Assembly (NCBI GenBank): GCA_011390635.1
Contig: JAABSA010000001.1
Coordinates: 224,839-288,838 of the forward strand
Direction: 5' to 3'
From: Desulfotignum sp.
GTDB lineage: Bacteria; Desulfobacterota; Desulfobacteria; Desulfobacterales; Desulfobacteraceae
Length of the DNA stretch: 64,000 nucleotides
Shown: piece by piece, positions 24,022-33,005 of the stretch
Position numbering within the stretch: the stretch's first letter is position 1
How the letters are laid out: each line of letters opens with the position of its first letter
Notes under the pieces: model-generated
The model's input: only the letters and a program-made list of their open reading frames with translations
Told to the model about the DNA's origin: nothing
Databases searched by the model: none
Translations under genes and position numbers: made by a program

Positions 24022-25409
24022 GCAATCATCTCAAGCAGTCTGGTATGGATATTATCAAATCCACCATTGGACATGATCAATACAAGATCTTTTGGTGCCA
24101 GCCGGGGCTGCAAAAATGCCAGCACTGCAGTTACATCGGCAAAATGGTGGGCTTCCACCCCCATATTATTGATATCTGATACCAGTTTTTTTTGTGAAAG
24201 CCGCTCATTTTCCGGGATTGTTTTTTTCACTGAAGGATTGCATATACAAACCAAATCCGCTTCTGCAAAAGCATGCGGATAACTGGCCTGAAAAAAAGAG
24301 CGCATGGAGGTGTTGGTTCTGGGTTCAAAAACGGCAATAACACGACCTTTGCTGTAAAAAGGTTTGACTGCGCGAATGGTTTCTCTGACAGCGGACGGGT
24401 GGTGGGCAAAATCATCCATCACTGTGATCCTGTTTTTAATCCCCCGGATTTCCTGGCGGCGCCTGATACCGGAAAAAGAAGCCATGGCCTTCTGAATCAG
24501 GCCAATGTCTGCACCAATAACATCTGCCGCAGCAGCACAGGCCAGAAAATTCATCAGATTATGCTGTCCCTGCATGCGGGTCTCAATGTCATAGATCCTG
24601 TTTGGGCCATGGATTCGGGACCGGGTCACAAATCCCTGCCGTGTGGTATCTGTAAAATACCAGTCTGCTCCAATGCCATAGGTAATGGTGCGTTTTTTTT
24701 GATCCGCAAGGATATCCATGAGATGGGGACTGTCTTTGCAGGCGATGACATGGCTGGTGGCGGTTACTTTTTTGACCAGACCGGAAAAAACACGCTTGAC
24801 ATGGTCCAGGTCCGTAAAGATATCTGCATGATCAAATTCTACACCGGTGATGATGGTGATAAAAGGATCGTAGTGCATAAATTTGGGCCCTTTATCAAAA
24901 AAGGCTGTATCATACTCATCTCCTTCAATAACCATGTAATCACCTGAACCGATGTTGAAGCTGGACTGGTAATCTTTCAGAATACCGCCGATCATGAAAC
25001 AGGGATCCAGACCGGCGACGGCAAGAATATGTGCCATAATGGATGCTGTGGTTGTCTTGCCGTGGGTCCCTGTCACAAGGATTATTTTCTTATCACCTGC
25101 AATAAACCGGTTTACTGCCTGGGGCATGGACAGACAGGCGATTTTTTTTTCCAGCACAGCCTGTGCTTCGGGGTTATCCCGGGTGACGGCATTGCCGATG
25201 ATCACAAGATCCGGTTCATGGGCCAGGTTTTGCGGATCAAACCCGTTAAAAAGCGTTATCCCGTTGTCAGACAGAAAATCACTCATGGGCGGATAGACAT
25301 TCTGATCTGATCCGGTCACCTGAAATCCCATCTGTTTTAGAATACAGGCAAGGGTTCCCATACCGGTGCCACAGGCAGCCACCAAATGAATTTTTTGTAT
25401 CCCGGACAT
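24018..25409 (-). CDS. mpl: UDP-MurNAc:L-Ala-gamma-D-Glu-meso-DAP ligase
   Basis: Mpl reattaches the recycled murein tripeptide to UDP-MurNAc, saving de novo peptide synthesis. The 463-residue chain begins with a MurC-like Rossmann motif (AACGTGMGTLACILK). It has the ATP site VTGTHGKTTTASIMAH near 115 and the segment VIEGDEYDTAFFDKGPKF, which distinguishes Mpl from MurC. VEFDHADIF and the C-terminal VMDDFAHHPSAVRETI and AVFEPRTNTSM complete the Mur-ligase fold. It starts four bases after the hemL stop. Its presence fits the muramidase and MurU-AmgK genes nearby. Confidence 0.92.
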   Translation of the reverse strand: MSGIQKIHLVAACGTGMGTLACILKQMGFQVTGSDQNVYPPMSDFLSDNGITLFNGFDPQNLAHEPDLVIIGNAVTRDNPEAQAVLEKKIACLSMPQAVNRFIAGDKKIILVTGTHGKTTTASIMAHILAVAGLDPCFMIGGILKDYQSSFNIGSGDYMVIEGDEYDTAFFDKGPKFMHYDPFITIITGVEFDHADIFTDLDHVKRVFSGLVKKVTATSHVIACKDSPHLMDILADQKKRTITYGIGADWYFTDTTRQGFVTRSRIHGPNRIYDIETRMQGQHNLMNFLACAAAADVIGADIGLIQKAMASFSGIRRRQEIRGIKNRITVMDDFAHHPSAVRETIRAVKPFYSKGRVIAVFEPRTNTSMRSFFQASYPHAFAEADLVCICNPSVKKTIPENERLSQKKLVSDINNMGVEAHHFADVTAVLAFLQPRLAPKDLVLIMSNGGFDNIHTRLLEMIA

Positions 25410-25412
25410 ATG

Positions 25413-26696
25413 CTATAGATCCGCCATCACCGCTTTTGCCGCGGCTATCGTATCAGCAATGTCCTGGTCTGTGTGCGCAAGGGACACAAAGCAGGCTTCA
25501 AACTGGGATGGTGCCAGGTATATACCCCTTTGCAGCATGCCCTTGTAAAAAGCGGCAAACCTGTCCAGATTGCTCGTTTTGGCATCTTCAAAATTATACA
25601 CCTTTCGGTCGGTAAAGAAAAATCCTGCCATGGAGCCTGCATGCCCGGTCTGAAAAGGGATGCCGGCATCTTCAGCAGCTGTCTGAAGTCCGTTCACAAG
25701 GGTGTGGGTCCGGGTGTTCAGGGTTTCATATACCCCTTCTTCCTGCAGGGCATTCAAGGTGGCAATGCCGGCTGCCATGGCCAGTGGATTGCCTGACAGT
25801 GTTCCGGCCTGATAAATAGAGCCAACGGGGGCAATCTGGGCCATGATATCCCGCCTGCCACCATAGGCACCCACAGGCAGGCCGCCGCCTATGATTTTGC
25901 CGAAGCAGGTCAGATCCGGTGTAATGTTGAACAGCCCCTGGGCAGATCCTTTTGCTACCCGAAAACCTGTCATGACCTCGTCAAAAATCAATAGCGCGCC
26001 ATATTTTCGGGTTTCCTGTCTCAGGGTTTCAAGGAATCCTTCTTTGGGCATCACCATGCCCATGTTACCTGCCACCGGCTCCAGGATGACCGCGGCCACC
26101 TGATCCCCTTTCTGTTCCATGATCTGCTTGAATCGGGCAATATCATTATAAGGCAACGACAAAGTGTTCTGGGTCACTGATTTTGGAATCCCGGGACTGC
26201 CGGGAATGCCCAGAGTGGCAACACCGGATCCTGCCGCCACCAGCAGGGTATCGGCATGACCATGGTAGCAGCCGTCAAATTTGATGATGATATCCCTGCC
26301 GGTAAATCCCCGGGCCAAACGAAGGGCACTCATGGTGGCTTCAGTGCCGGAATTGACCATGCGCACCATATCCACGGACGGGACCAGCCGGGTTACCAGT
26401 TTCGCCAGCCGGGTTTCCAGATGGGTGGGCGCACCAAAACTGGTACCGGTTTCCAGCACTTGTTGGAGGGCCTGGATAACGCTCGGGGGCCGGTGTCCCA
26501 GAATCAGGGGACCCCAGGATAATACATAGTCAATATATGCATTGCCATCGGCATCATACAGCCGGCTTTTGTCTCCTTTTTCAATAAACAGCGGCTGCCC
26601 GCCCACAGAACCGCAGGCCCGAACCGGAGAATTAACGCCTCCAGGAATCAGTTTTTGGGCCTCATCAAACAAGGTTGCAGATTTTGGAAATATCAT
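25413..26696 (-). CDS. hemL: Glutamate-1-semialdehyde 2,1-aminomutase
   Basis: Converts glutamate-1-semialdehyde to 5-aminolevulinate, the C5-pathway entry to heme, siroheme and cobalamin. It has 427 residues, the normal length. Motifs are [69 protein letters not shown] and the PLP-lysine region [19 protein letters not shown]. The large tetrapyrrole demand of a multiheme-cytochrome organism suits this gene. It leads the run hemL-mpl-small membrane protein-hemerythrin; a 186-base gap separates it from the divergent tRNA-Lys. Confidence 0.96.
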   Translation of the reverse strand: MIFPKSATLFDEAQKLIPGGVNSPVRACGSVGGQPLFIEKGDKSRLYDADGNAYIDYVLSWGPLILGHRPPSVIQALQQVLETGTSFGAPTHLETRLAKLVTRLVPSVDMVRMVNSGTEATMSALRLARGFTGRDIIIKFDGCYHGHADTLLVAAGSGVATLGIPGSPGIPKSVTQNTLSLPYNDIARFKQIMEQKGDQVAAVILEPVAGNMGMVMPKEGFLETLRQETRKYGALLIFDEVMTGFRVAKGSAQGLFNITPDLTCFGKIIGGGLPVGAYGGRRDIMAQIAPVGSIYQAGTLSGNPLAMAAGIATLNALQEEGVYETLNTRTHTLVNGLQTAAEDAGIPFQTGHAGSMAGFFFTDRKVYNFEDAKTSNLDRFAAFYKGMLQRGIYLAPSQFEACFVSLAHTDQDIADTIAAAKAVMADL

Positions 26697-26882
26697 ATGG
26701 TTTCCTTATGACGTCTAAAAGGTGATATCCAGACAGGGCTGGATTTTATACTGCTTTATATAAACAGGTAACTATAGCAAACCTCCTTTTATCGGGTCAA
26801 CCGGTTTGTTCACCCGGGCTCGTGAAAAAACCATTGACATCCGGTTTTGCGGCTGGTATTTTGCCCTCTGTTGAAATGCAAC

Positions 26883-26958
26883 GGGCCGTTAGCTCAATTG
26901 GTAGAGCAACTGACTCTTAATCAGTAGGTCGAAGGTTCGATCCCTTCACGGCCCACCA
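26883..26958 (+). tRNA. tRNA-Lys (CTT)
   Basis: A complete cloverleaf: acceptor GGGCCGT/ACGGCCC, D arm GCTC/GAGC, anticodon stem ACTGA/TCAGT with loop CTCTTAA (anticodon CTT), and T arm GAAGG/CCTTC with loop TTCGATC. CCA is encoded. It decodes AAG lysine codons. Confidence 0.97.
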
Positions 26959-26967
26959 GTAATATAA

Positions 26968-27006
26968 AGGGTTTTTAGCTTTTTGGCTAAAAACCCTATT
27001 TTTTTT
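26968..27006 (+). terminator. Terminator after tRNA-Lys
   Basis: AGGGTTTTTAGC and GCTAAAAACCCT form a stem around a T-rich loop, followed by ATTTTTTTT. It begins ten bases after the tRNA CCA. Confidence 0.9.
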
Positions 27007-27121
27007 ACACAGGCAGTTACACCAACACCATATAAAACCTGAAACACACTATATGGCAATGAAAAGAGCACTATTCTGTAAAAGAATGGTATGTCATTTA
27101 CACGAAACATAAGGCTATTAC

Positions 27122-27403
27122 ATGAACATTTATGTCGGCAATTTATCTGAACAAATTACGGAGAATCATTTGAAGACGATTTTTGGAGAATATGGTAAAG
27201 TGGAAAAGGCAAAGATTATATCCGATAGATTTTCAGGCCGGACCAAAGGGTTTGGTTTTGTTGAAATGCCCAGCAATGCAGAGGCTGATCAAGCCATCAA
27301 GGCCCTGAACAGGACCGTCCACCAAGGCAAACAGATAAAAGTCAATCCTGCAGATTCCGGGGGAAAAAAACCCAAAAAAAAGTTTCACAAAAACCGTTTC
27401 TAA
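27122..27403 (+). CDS. RRM-domain RNA-binding protein
   Basis: 93 residues: one RNA-recognition motif and a basic tail. RNP2 is IYVGNL at residues 3-8 and RNP1 is TKGFGFVEM near 40-48, both with aromatic RNA-stacking residues. The tail GGKKPKKKFHKNRF is a short basic patch. Such small RRM proteins are common in Desulfobacterota and cyanobacteria, where some are cold-induced; the targets are unknown. Start: ATG seven bases after AAGG. The 115-base gap after the tRNA terminator probably contains its own promoter and a leader. Confidence 0.88.
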   Translation: MNIYVGNLSEQITENHLKTIFGEYGKVEKAKIISDRFSGRTKGFGFVEMPSNAEADQAIKALNRTVHQGKQIKVNPADSGGKKPKKKFHKNRF

Positions 27404-27539
27404 CGGCTTCTTGTTGAACCTGTGGAAACACTTTCTATTTTATAAAAATCTGTTCATCCAAGCCTGAAAATCGTCTGACAAAAAATCATATGTGTTTCGC
27501 AGCACTTTGGCGCTGTCAGGTCATTCATGGCATAAAACC

Positions 27540-27802
27540 GGTGTTTGCGGGCCTGGTATGGATCTGTTTTTGCTTTTTGTCACTCCTGCCGGCAGGCACG
27601 CACAACATACCAATGAAGTACAGCAACCCGCCCTCTGTTTAAAGACTATCCCGGCATGTCTTACCATCATGACCTTCGGCTCTGACGGTCCGTTCGCAGT
27701 ACTCCATCAGGGGCCCCTCATAGAGCGCACTCTGCTGCAGCAAATATTAAGATATACCATAAATATTTTGACATTTTTGACTATATTGTGGTATTTTTTT
27801 TG
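27540..27802. repeat. Intergenic structured element, copy A
   Basis: The 482-base gap between the RRM gene and the next ORF has no convincing gene. It holds one copy of an element whose second copy lies upstream of leuS. The clearest shared block is cttcggctctgacggtccg, about 80 percent identical to copy B over 47 bases. Upstream blocks (gcaac..., ...gcatgtc) and the end gcaaatatt ... aatattttga are also shared. Ends GGGCCTGgtATGGAtCTG and CAGtacTCCATCAGGggCCC can pair imperfectly over about 18 positions. Boundaries are approximate and orientation unknown. The track ORF at 27492-27803 through it looks spurious. Confidence 0.6.
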
Positions 27803-27888
27803 ACGACACAATGCCCAGGCAAAACCCCTTACAATCGGTTGCGATTGAATTTATATTGTAAATCGCGTTCAATCATGGAGATATTGTG

Positions 27889-28434
27889 ATGAATGATTTT
27901 TTAAAAAATCTGAGAAGCTCCCAGAAAAAAGAAACCCCTGGCACGCGAAAAAACCAGGCGGGCAGCTATTACCCCGAACCTGACCGGCGCATGAACCGAG
28001 ACAGAAGAATGACCTATCCCAATACCAAGGAGAATGCACCATGGCAGCACCGAGATATCATGCCTGAAGTGCTGGAACATATGGCAAGCCTTTCCGAAAA
28101 TATGGAAAGGCTGGTGAACGCCCAGGAGACAGTGGTGGAAGCGCAGATAGAACAGCACCATGCAGTAACCCGGTTTTTCACCACCCTTAACACCATGCTC
28201 TGCCATGACACGGCGACCACTGCCAACCCTGGAGATCATCCGCCCAAAACCACCACCAGCTATACATCCGGCACCCATTACACAAAAGATGAAGTTATGA
28301 CCATGATCCATGATTTGCGCACACAGGGAGCCACGTTTTCAATGATCGCAGATCATTTGAAACAAAAAAATATCCCCACCTTCTCCGGAAGAGGGGAATG
28401 GCATGCCCAGACAATTCACAGGATTTGCAGATAG
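27889..28434 (+). CDS. Hypothetical protein with a recombinase-like C-terminal helix-turn-helix
   Basis: 181 residues from the ATG at 27889, with GGAG eight bases upstream. The N-terminus is charged and disordered-looking and carries PEPDRRMNRDRRM, like the basic protein at 23019. The middle (about 60-110: VLEHMASLSENMERLVNAQETVVEAQIEQHH) is a probable coiled coil. The last 45 residues (MIHDLRTQGATFSMIADHLK, IPTFSGRGEWHAQTIHRICR) resemble the small helix-turn-helix segment of large serine recombinases. There is no catalytic recombinase domain, so DNA binding is the most that can be inferred. Its 3' end overlaps the convergent tetR gene by 19 bases. Confidence 0.65.
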   Translation: MNDFLKNLRSSQKKETPGTRKNQAGSYYPEPDRRMNRDRRMTYPNTKENAPWQHRDIMPEVLEHMASLSENMERLVNAQETVVEAQIEQHHAVTRFFTTLNTMLCHDTATTANPGDHPPKTTTSYTSGTHYTKDEVMTMIHDLRTQGATFSMIADHLKQKNIPTFSGRGEWHAQTIHRICR

Positions 28435-29066
28435 GGGGGTTTTTTCTGCAGACCCTGGATGATAATTTTAAATGCAGTGATGAGTGTGGACTTTACAAAA
28501 TCTTTCTGGTTGTTGAGCTTTTTTTTAGAGTCCACCCACAGCACTACGCCTGCATAGGAACCCCACAGCACATCAGCCATGGCTACCGGGTGTTCATCAA
28601 TGAAAATACCTTTTTCGATTCCCTCTTTTATGACCTGGATGATGGCACCATGGGCCTGGGCTGAATTTTGTTTTAACTGGGCCATGACTTCATCCGACAG
28701 ATTGTGAAGGGTTTCCCCTGACTGCAGGTGAAACAGGTTGATCAAAATGTTGGGATCATGGTCATACAGATCGATGAATACATCTCTGAACCGCTCAATT
28801 TTTTCTTCCACATGGATATCCTGGTTCACCACCTTGTGAATCTGGGTGGACAGATATTTGAGAATATCAATGGAAAGGGATGTATGGAGTTCTTCTTTGT
28901 TTTTAAAATACAGATAGATGGTCCCGGGACTCAGTTCGGCTTCAGAAGCAATCTCTTCCATGGTTGCGCTGTTGAATCCCTTGACGGAAAAAATCTTTTG
29001 GGCCGCATTGATGATATCCCTGCGCCGCCGTTGTTTTTCCCTTTGTTTTCGCTCATATATGCCCAT
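28416..29066 (-). CDS. TetR/AcrR-family transcriptional regulator
   Basis: 216 residues. The N-terminal DNA-binding domain is typical: RRRDIINAAQKIFSVKGFNSATMEEIASEAELSPGTIYLYFKNKEEL, with the helix-turn-helix at about 35-60. The rest is the ligand and dimer domain. The gene is divergent from the CoA-transferase/GNAT fusion across 219 bases. Given the arrangement, it probably represses that gene and itself in response to an acyl-CoA or similar ligand; that is inference. A short palindrome (atgaa-tcaac-ttcat) lies 18 bases upstream of its start. Confidence 0.9.
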   Translation of the reverse strand: MGIYERKQREKQRRRRDIINAAQKIFSVKGFNSATMEEIASEAELSPGTIYLYFKNKEELHTSLSIDILKYLSTQIHKVVNQDIHVEEKIERFRDVFIDLYDHDPNILINLFHLQSGETLHNLSDEVMAQLKQNSAQAHGAIIQVIKEGIEKGIFIDEHPVAMADVLWGSYAGVVLWVDSKKKLNNQKDFVKSTLITAFKIIIQGLQKKPPYLQIL

Positions 29067-29083
29067 TTCTTCCCCGTTATTTT

Positions 29084-29098
29084 ATGAATCAACTTCAT
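29084..29098. promoter_or_regulatory. Candidate TetR operator
   Basis: ATGAA tcaac TTCAT, a 15-base inverted repeat just upstream of the tetR start in the divergent 219-base intergenic region. Its size and place suit a regulator site, but 5-bp arms are weak evidence. The rest of the gap is AT-rich and holds a small AATCAG/CTGATT hairpin near 29180. Confidence 0.3.
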
Positions 29099-29285
29099 TT
29101 ATTGTGCAACTAAATAAAACATATACAAAATTGCCTTGCATTTCACAAGGATAAAAATGAAAATATGAAAATATAATCAGTTTTCTGATTTTATCACCCC
29201 GTTCATTTTTTTCATGCTTTTTTGTTCCCATTATCAGGTTTTTTGGTTATGATAGAAAGCTAAAAACATACTTGGAGATATAATT

Positions 29286-31205
29286 ATGCCAAAAACGACA
29301 TATTGGGCTGATGCATACGTGCAAAAAGCCTGTGGTGCAGCCGACGCTTTGCAGCACATACGCCCTGGACAGCGGGTGTTTATCGGCTCATCCTGTGGTG
29401 AACCCCAACACCTGGTGGCTGAACTGTCCAAGGCATCGGCCCGGTTTACAGATCTTGAAATTGTCCGGCTGTTAAGCATTGAAAGCGGTCCGCTGACCCT
29501 GATTGCAAACCGGTCCCATTCCCAGCAGTTCAATATCCGTTCCTTTTATCTGGGCTCGGCATCTCCCACCAAAATTCAAAAAAACCAGCGGTTCATCACC
29601 CCCATCAACCTGTCTCAGATACCCCATCTGTTCAAATCCAAACTCATGCCCTTGAATGCCGCCCTGATCCAGGCATCTCCGCCCGATGATTTCGGATGGA
29701 TGAGCCTGGGAGTTTCCGTGGACATCACCATGGCTGCCTGCGAATCCGCAGATCTTGTGATTTGCCAGGTGAACCCTAACATGCCCAGGGTATTAGGACG
29801 AAGCTTTATCCATGTCAATGATGTGGACTATATTGTGGAACATGAAGAAGATCTGCTCACCATCCAGCCCCTGCCGGAAATGGAAACTGCCAATACCATA
29901 GCCAAACATATTTCCCGCCTCATTGATGACGGATCCACCATCCAGACAAGCCTTGGGGTCACCAATGATGCCACCATGGTCTGCCTGGCCGAGAAAAACG
30001 ATCTGGGAGTCCATTCCCAGTACATATCTGAACCCATGATGCGCCTTTTCTCCATGGGGGTGATCACCAACAAGAAAAAAGGACTCAACAACGGAAAACT
30101 GGTGGCCGGCAGTGCCGTAGGTTCCAATCTGCTCTATGAGTTCATTGATGACAACCCGTCCATTGAATTTCATCCGTCGGATTATATCAACAACCCCACC
30201 ATCATCGGCCGCCACAACAAAATGATCTCTTTGAATACGGCCATGGCCATAGATTTGACCGGCCAGGTGGCTGCAGATGCCCTGCCCTACAACAATTATA
30301 CCGGTATCAACGGTCTGCTGGATTTCACCCGGGGGGCTGCCATGTCCCGGGATGGAAAATCCATCCTCATGATGACTGCCACGGCAGACAATGGACGTAC
30401 CAGCCGGATCGTAGCACAGATGTCAAATATTGCAGTCGTGGTACCAAGGGGGGATGTCCAGTTTGTGGCCACAGAATACGGCGTGGTCAACCTGTTCGGC
30501 AAAACCCTTCAAGAACGGGCCATGGCCCTGATCAGTATTGCACATCCGGATTTCAGGGATGAATTGTTTTCCAAGGCCAAAGAACTAAACCTCATCGATG
30601 TGGACCGCAAATTCAAACAGGCCATCAAAGGAGTATATCCCCTCAAATATGAGGAAAACAGGGAAATACAGGGGATCCACATCACCTTCCGTCCGGCAAA
30701 ACCCATAGATGAACGGAGTATTCAAGAACATTATTACACCATGAACCGCGGGGATATCATTTCCCGGTTTTTCCATGAGAAAAAAAGTTTTGTTCATACC
30801 CAGATTGAAACCACCTTTGAAATTGACTATATCAATGATCTGACCATGGTGGCCACCATCGGAGAACTGGGATTTGAAACAATCATTGCCGTGGGCGAAT
30901 ATTTCCGCAACACCATTATCAATATGGCGGAAATCGCCTTTTCCGTGTCCAGAGAATACCAGGGCATGGGCATTGCCAAAGTTCTCCAGGAAAAGCTGGC
31001 CACCGCTGCCAAAGAAAACGGCATCAAAGGCCTGATCGCCTACACATCTCCTCACAACAAAGGCATGATCCAGTTGTTCAACAAGCTGCCCTATAAGGTC
31101 AATTATGAAAAAGATGATGACATGATCATCCTCAACTGCCTGTTTTCCGAACCCCTGGACAAAGCAAAAGCACCCGGGACTATTCCCGATATTTCCATGA
31201 TATAA
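29286..31205 (+). CDS. Acetyl-CoA hydrolase/transferase-family protein fused to a GNAT domain
   Basis: 639 residues. About 1-440 match the class I CoA-transferase/4-hydroxybutyrate CoA-transferase family: GQRVFIGSSCGEPQHLV, SPPDDFGWMSLGVSVD, SLGVTNDATMVCL, FTRGAAMSRDGKSI, TEYGVVNLFGKTLQERA and IAHPDFRDEL. About 480-639 form a GNAT acetyltransferase-like domain (FSVSREYQGMGIAKVLQEKL is the acetyl-CoA-binding A motif). The catalytic Glu of 4HB CoA-transferases lies in a HSEM/HTEM segment; here it reads GVHSQYIS, with Gln at residue 245. The protein may thus be an acyl-CoA-binding acetyltransferase rather than a CoA-transferase. Divergent from tetR. Confidence 0.85.
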   Translation: MPKTTYWADAYVQKACGAADALQHIRPGQRVFIGSSCGEPQHLVAELSKASARFTDLEIVRLLSIESGPLTLIANRSHSQQFNIRSFYLGSASPTKIQKNQRFITPINLSQIPHLFKSKLMPLNAALIQASPPDDFGWMSLGVSVDITMAACESADLVICQVNPNMPRVLGRSFIHVNDVDYIVEHEEDLLTIQPLPEMETANTIAKHISRLIDDGSTIQTSLGVTNDATMVCLAEKNDLGVHSQYISEPMMRLFSMGVITNKKKGLNNGKLVAGSAVGSNLLYEFIDDNPSIEFHPSDYINNPTIIGRHNKMISLNTAMAIDLTGQVAADALPYNNYTGINGLLDFTRGAAMSRDGKSILMMTATADNGRTSRIVAQMSNIAVVVPRGDVQFVATEYGVVNLFGKTLQERAMALISIAHPDFRDELFSKAKELNLIDVDRKFKQAIKGVYPLKYEENREIQGIHITFRPAKPIDERSIQEHYYTMNRGDIISRFFHEKKSFVHTQIETTFEIDYINDLTMVATIGELGFETIIAVGEYFRNTIINMAEIAFSVSREYQGMGIAKVLQEKLATAAKENGIKGLIAYTSPHNKGMIQLFNKLPYKVNYEKDDDMIILNCLFSEPLDKAKAPGTIPDISMI

Positions 31206-31230
31206 CACCTATAGGCGTTTCGCATAAGGG

Positions 31231-31274
31231 CGTGTTGTGCATGGGCGGTTCGCGAACCGTCCATGCACAACACG
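31231..31274. repeat. 44-bp near-perfect palindrome
   Basis: CGTGTTGTGCATGGGCGGTTCG is followed directly by its complement with a single G/T mismatch. It lies between the convergent CoA-transferase/GNAT and rlmD genes. There is no T-run, so it may be a bidirectional hairpin terminator or a protein-binding palindrome. The rest of the 31206-31367 gap holds no gene I can support. Confidence 0.7.
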
Positions 31275-31367
31275 GACCATTCCCGGTATATTCATGATAT
31301 GGCCCTGAATGATTTGGATCATATACTCTGGCGGGCAGTGGCATACCCCCCTGCCTGGACACGCCGG

Positions 31368-32756
31368 TTACCTGGATGCGAGTAAGGCCACGGATTCGAT
31401 GTGGTAGGTATGGGGAAACATGTCCACCGGCTGAACTTTCTGCACTTCATACACAGGACAAAGCAACGCAAGATCCCGGGCCAGAGTGGCGGGATTACAG
31501 GAAACATATACAATGGTTTCAGGACGCAGTGTAAGCACCTGGGCCACCACATCCTTGTGCATTCCCACCCGTGGGGGGTCGATGACCACCACATCAGGGG
31601 TCTGATTGAGTTCCGGCAGGACCTGCCGGATGTCTCCTTGCAAAAATCGGCAGTTTTCAATATGGTTGCGGCGGGCATTTTTCCGGGCGTCTGCCACAGC
31701 TGAATCAATAATCTCAATGCCGGTCACCTGCGCGGCCTTGTCTGACAGCCAGATGGGGATGGTTCCGGTGCCTGAATACAGATCCAGCACGGTTTGTTCA
31801 CCCGTGAGATTACAGTATCGGGCAACGATATCATACAATTTTTCACAAGCCCGGGTATTGGTCTGGAAAAAGGAGTTGGCTGATATGTCAAATGCAAACC
31901 TGCCCAGGCGTTCGGTGATCACATCTTGGCCATGGAGCAGTATTTCTTCTTTGCCCAGGCTGACACCGGATCTGGCATCAGTGATATTGTTTACAATGGA
32001 TGCAATGTCACCAAAGGCCCGGGCCAGCTCACGGGCCAGGGCTGTGACAACGGCCGGATTTTTATCTGTGGTGACAATATTGACCATCCACTGGTCATAT
32101 GCCACAGAATGCCTCAGCATGACAAACCGCCAGAACCCGGTATGATGGCGCAGGTGATAGGCAGGCAGGCCCGATTTTTTTACAAAAGTCCTGATGTGAT
32201 CCAGGATCTTATTGCCCGGATCCGGCATGATTTCACACTGGCCGATATCAATGACCTGGTCAAAGGTGCCGGGCACATGCAGTCCGATCCCAAGATCCTT
32301 TGTAATTGTCTCATCCGCGAGTTCCTCGGGCATGAGCCAGCGTCTGGCAGAACAGGAAAACTCCATTTTGTTCCGGTATCCAAACACCTTTTCCGAGGCA
32401 ATCGCATCCAGGACCGGCACATGGTCCAGCCCCCCGATGTGGACCAGGGACTGAACCACATGCTGTTTTTTATAGTCAAGCTGGGTCTGGTAGGGAATCT
32501 GCTGCCATTTGCATCCCCCGCAGAAATTACAGTATTGACACCGGCCTTCCTGACGCAGAGAAGACGGGGTGATGATCCGGATCAGCTTGCCTTCGGCCCA
32601 GGATTTTTTCTTTTTGACAATCTTTACCAGAACCTTGTCTCCCGGGACACACCGGTCCACAAAAACGGGAAACCCTTCCGGTTTGGCCAGTCCTTTGCCC
32701 CCATAGGCAAGGTCAATGATCTCAAGTTCACAGGTACCGCGTTTTTTAATGGTCAT
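31368..32756 (-). CDS. rlmD: RlmD/TrmA-family RNA (uracil-C5)-methyltransferase
   Basis: 462 residues in three parts. A TRAM domain is at about 8-65 (CELEIIDLAYGGKGLAKPEG). An iron-sulfur cluster site follows, CQYCNFCGGCKWQQIPYQTQL near 78. The SAM methyltransferase C-terminus has DLYSGTGTIPIWL, the catalytic VVIDPPRVGMHKDV and YVSCNPATLARD, where the Cys is the uracil-C6 nucleophile. The family methylates U1939 or U747 of 23S rRNA, or U54 of tRNA. The cluster and TRAM domain favour the RlmD type, but the exact target is not decided by sequence alone. The 249-base gap to the divergent hydrolase shows no clear extra gene. Confidence 0.88.
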   Translation of the reverse strand: MTIKKRGTCELEIIDLAYGGKGLAKPEGFPVFVDRCVPGDKVLVKIVKKKKSWAEGKLIRIITPSSLRQEGRCQYCNFCGGCKWQQIPYQTQLDYKKQHVVQSLVHIGGLDHVPVLDAIASEKVFGYRNKMEFSCSARRWLMPEELADETITKDLGIGLHVPGTFDQVIDIGQCEIMPDPGNKILDHIRTFVKKSGLPAYHLRHHTGFWRFVMLRHSVAYDQWMVNIVTTDKNPAVVTALARELARAFGDIASIVNNITDARSGVSLGKEEILLHGQDVITERLGRFAFDISANSFFQTNTRACEKLYDIVARYCNLTGEQTVLDLYSGTGTIPIWLSDKAAQVTGIEIIDSAVADARKNARRNHIENCRFLQGDIRQVLPELNQTPDVVVIDPPRVGMHKDVVAQVLTLRPETIVYVSCNPATLARDLALLCPVYEVQKVQPVDMFPHTYHIESVALLASR

Positions 32757-33005
32757 GCGTGTGTTTTTCTCATCTGCTGGTTCAGGTTGATTGTCCTGCT
32801 GTCAGGCAGCCATGTCAGTCAATTTACAAGGTCGGTGCCTGTTATTTTAAACAGTCAGGCCGCTTTTTGCTTTCATACCCCGTGCCGGTTTTATATGAAA
32901 GAACCGGGAAATCCATTTGAATTCTTTCATGATTTATTGTGCCCGCCAGGGCATGGGTGTCATTCAAAACTTGATATTATAAGCACTTCATGACATAAAG
33001 ACAAG

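Noticed and set aside
27540-27802. Retron, integron attC site or group II intron remnant
   Set aside because: No reverse transcriptase gene is nearby, the GTTRRRY core boxes are absent, and the conserved intron domain V sequence was not found.
27492-27803. 103-residue plus-strand ORF in copy A of the repeat
   Set aside because: It runs through the structured element, shows no ribosome site or known motif, and copy B does not keep the frame.
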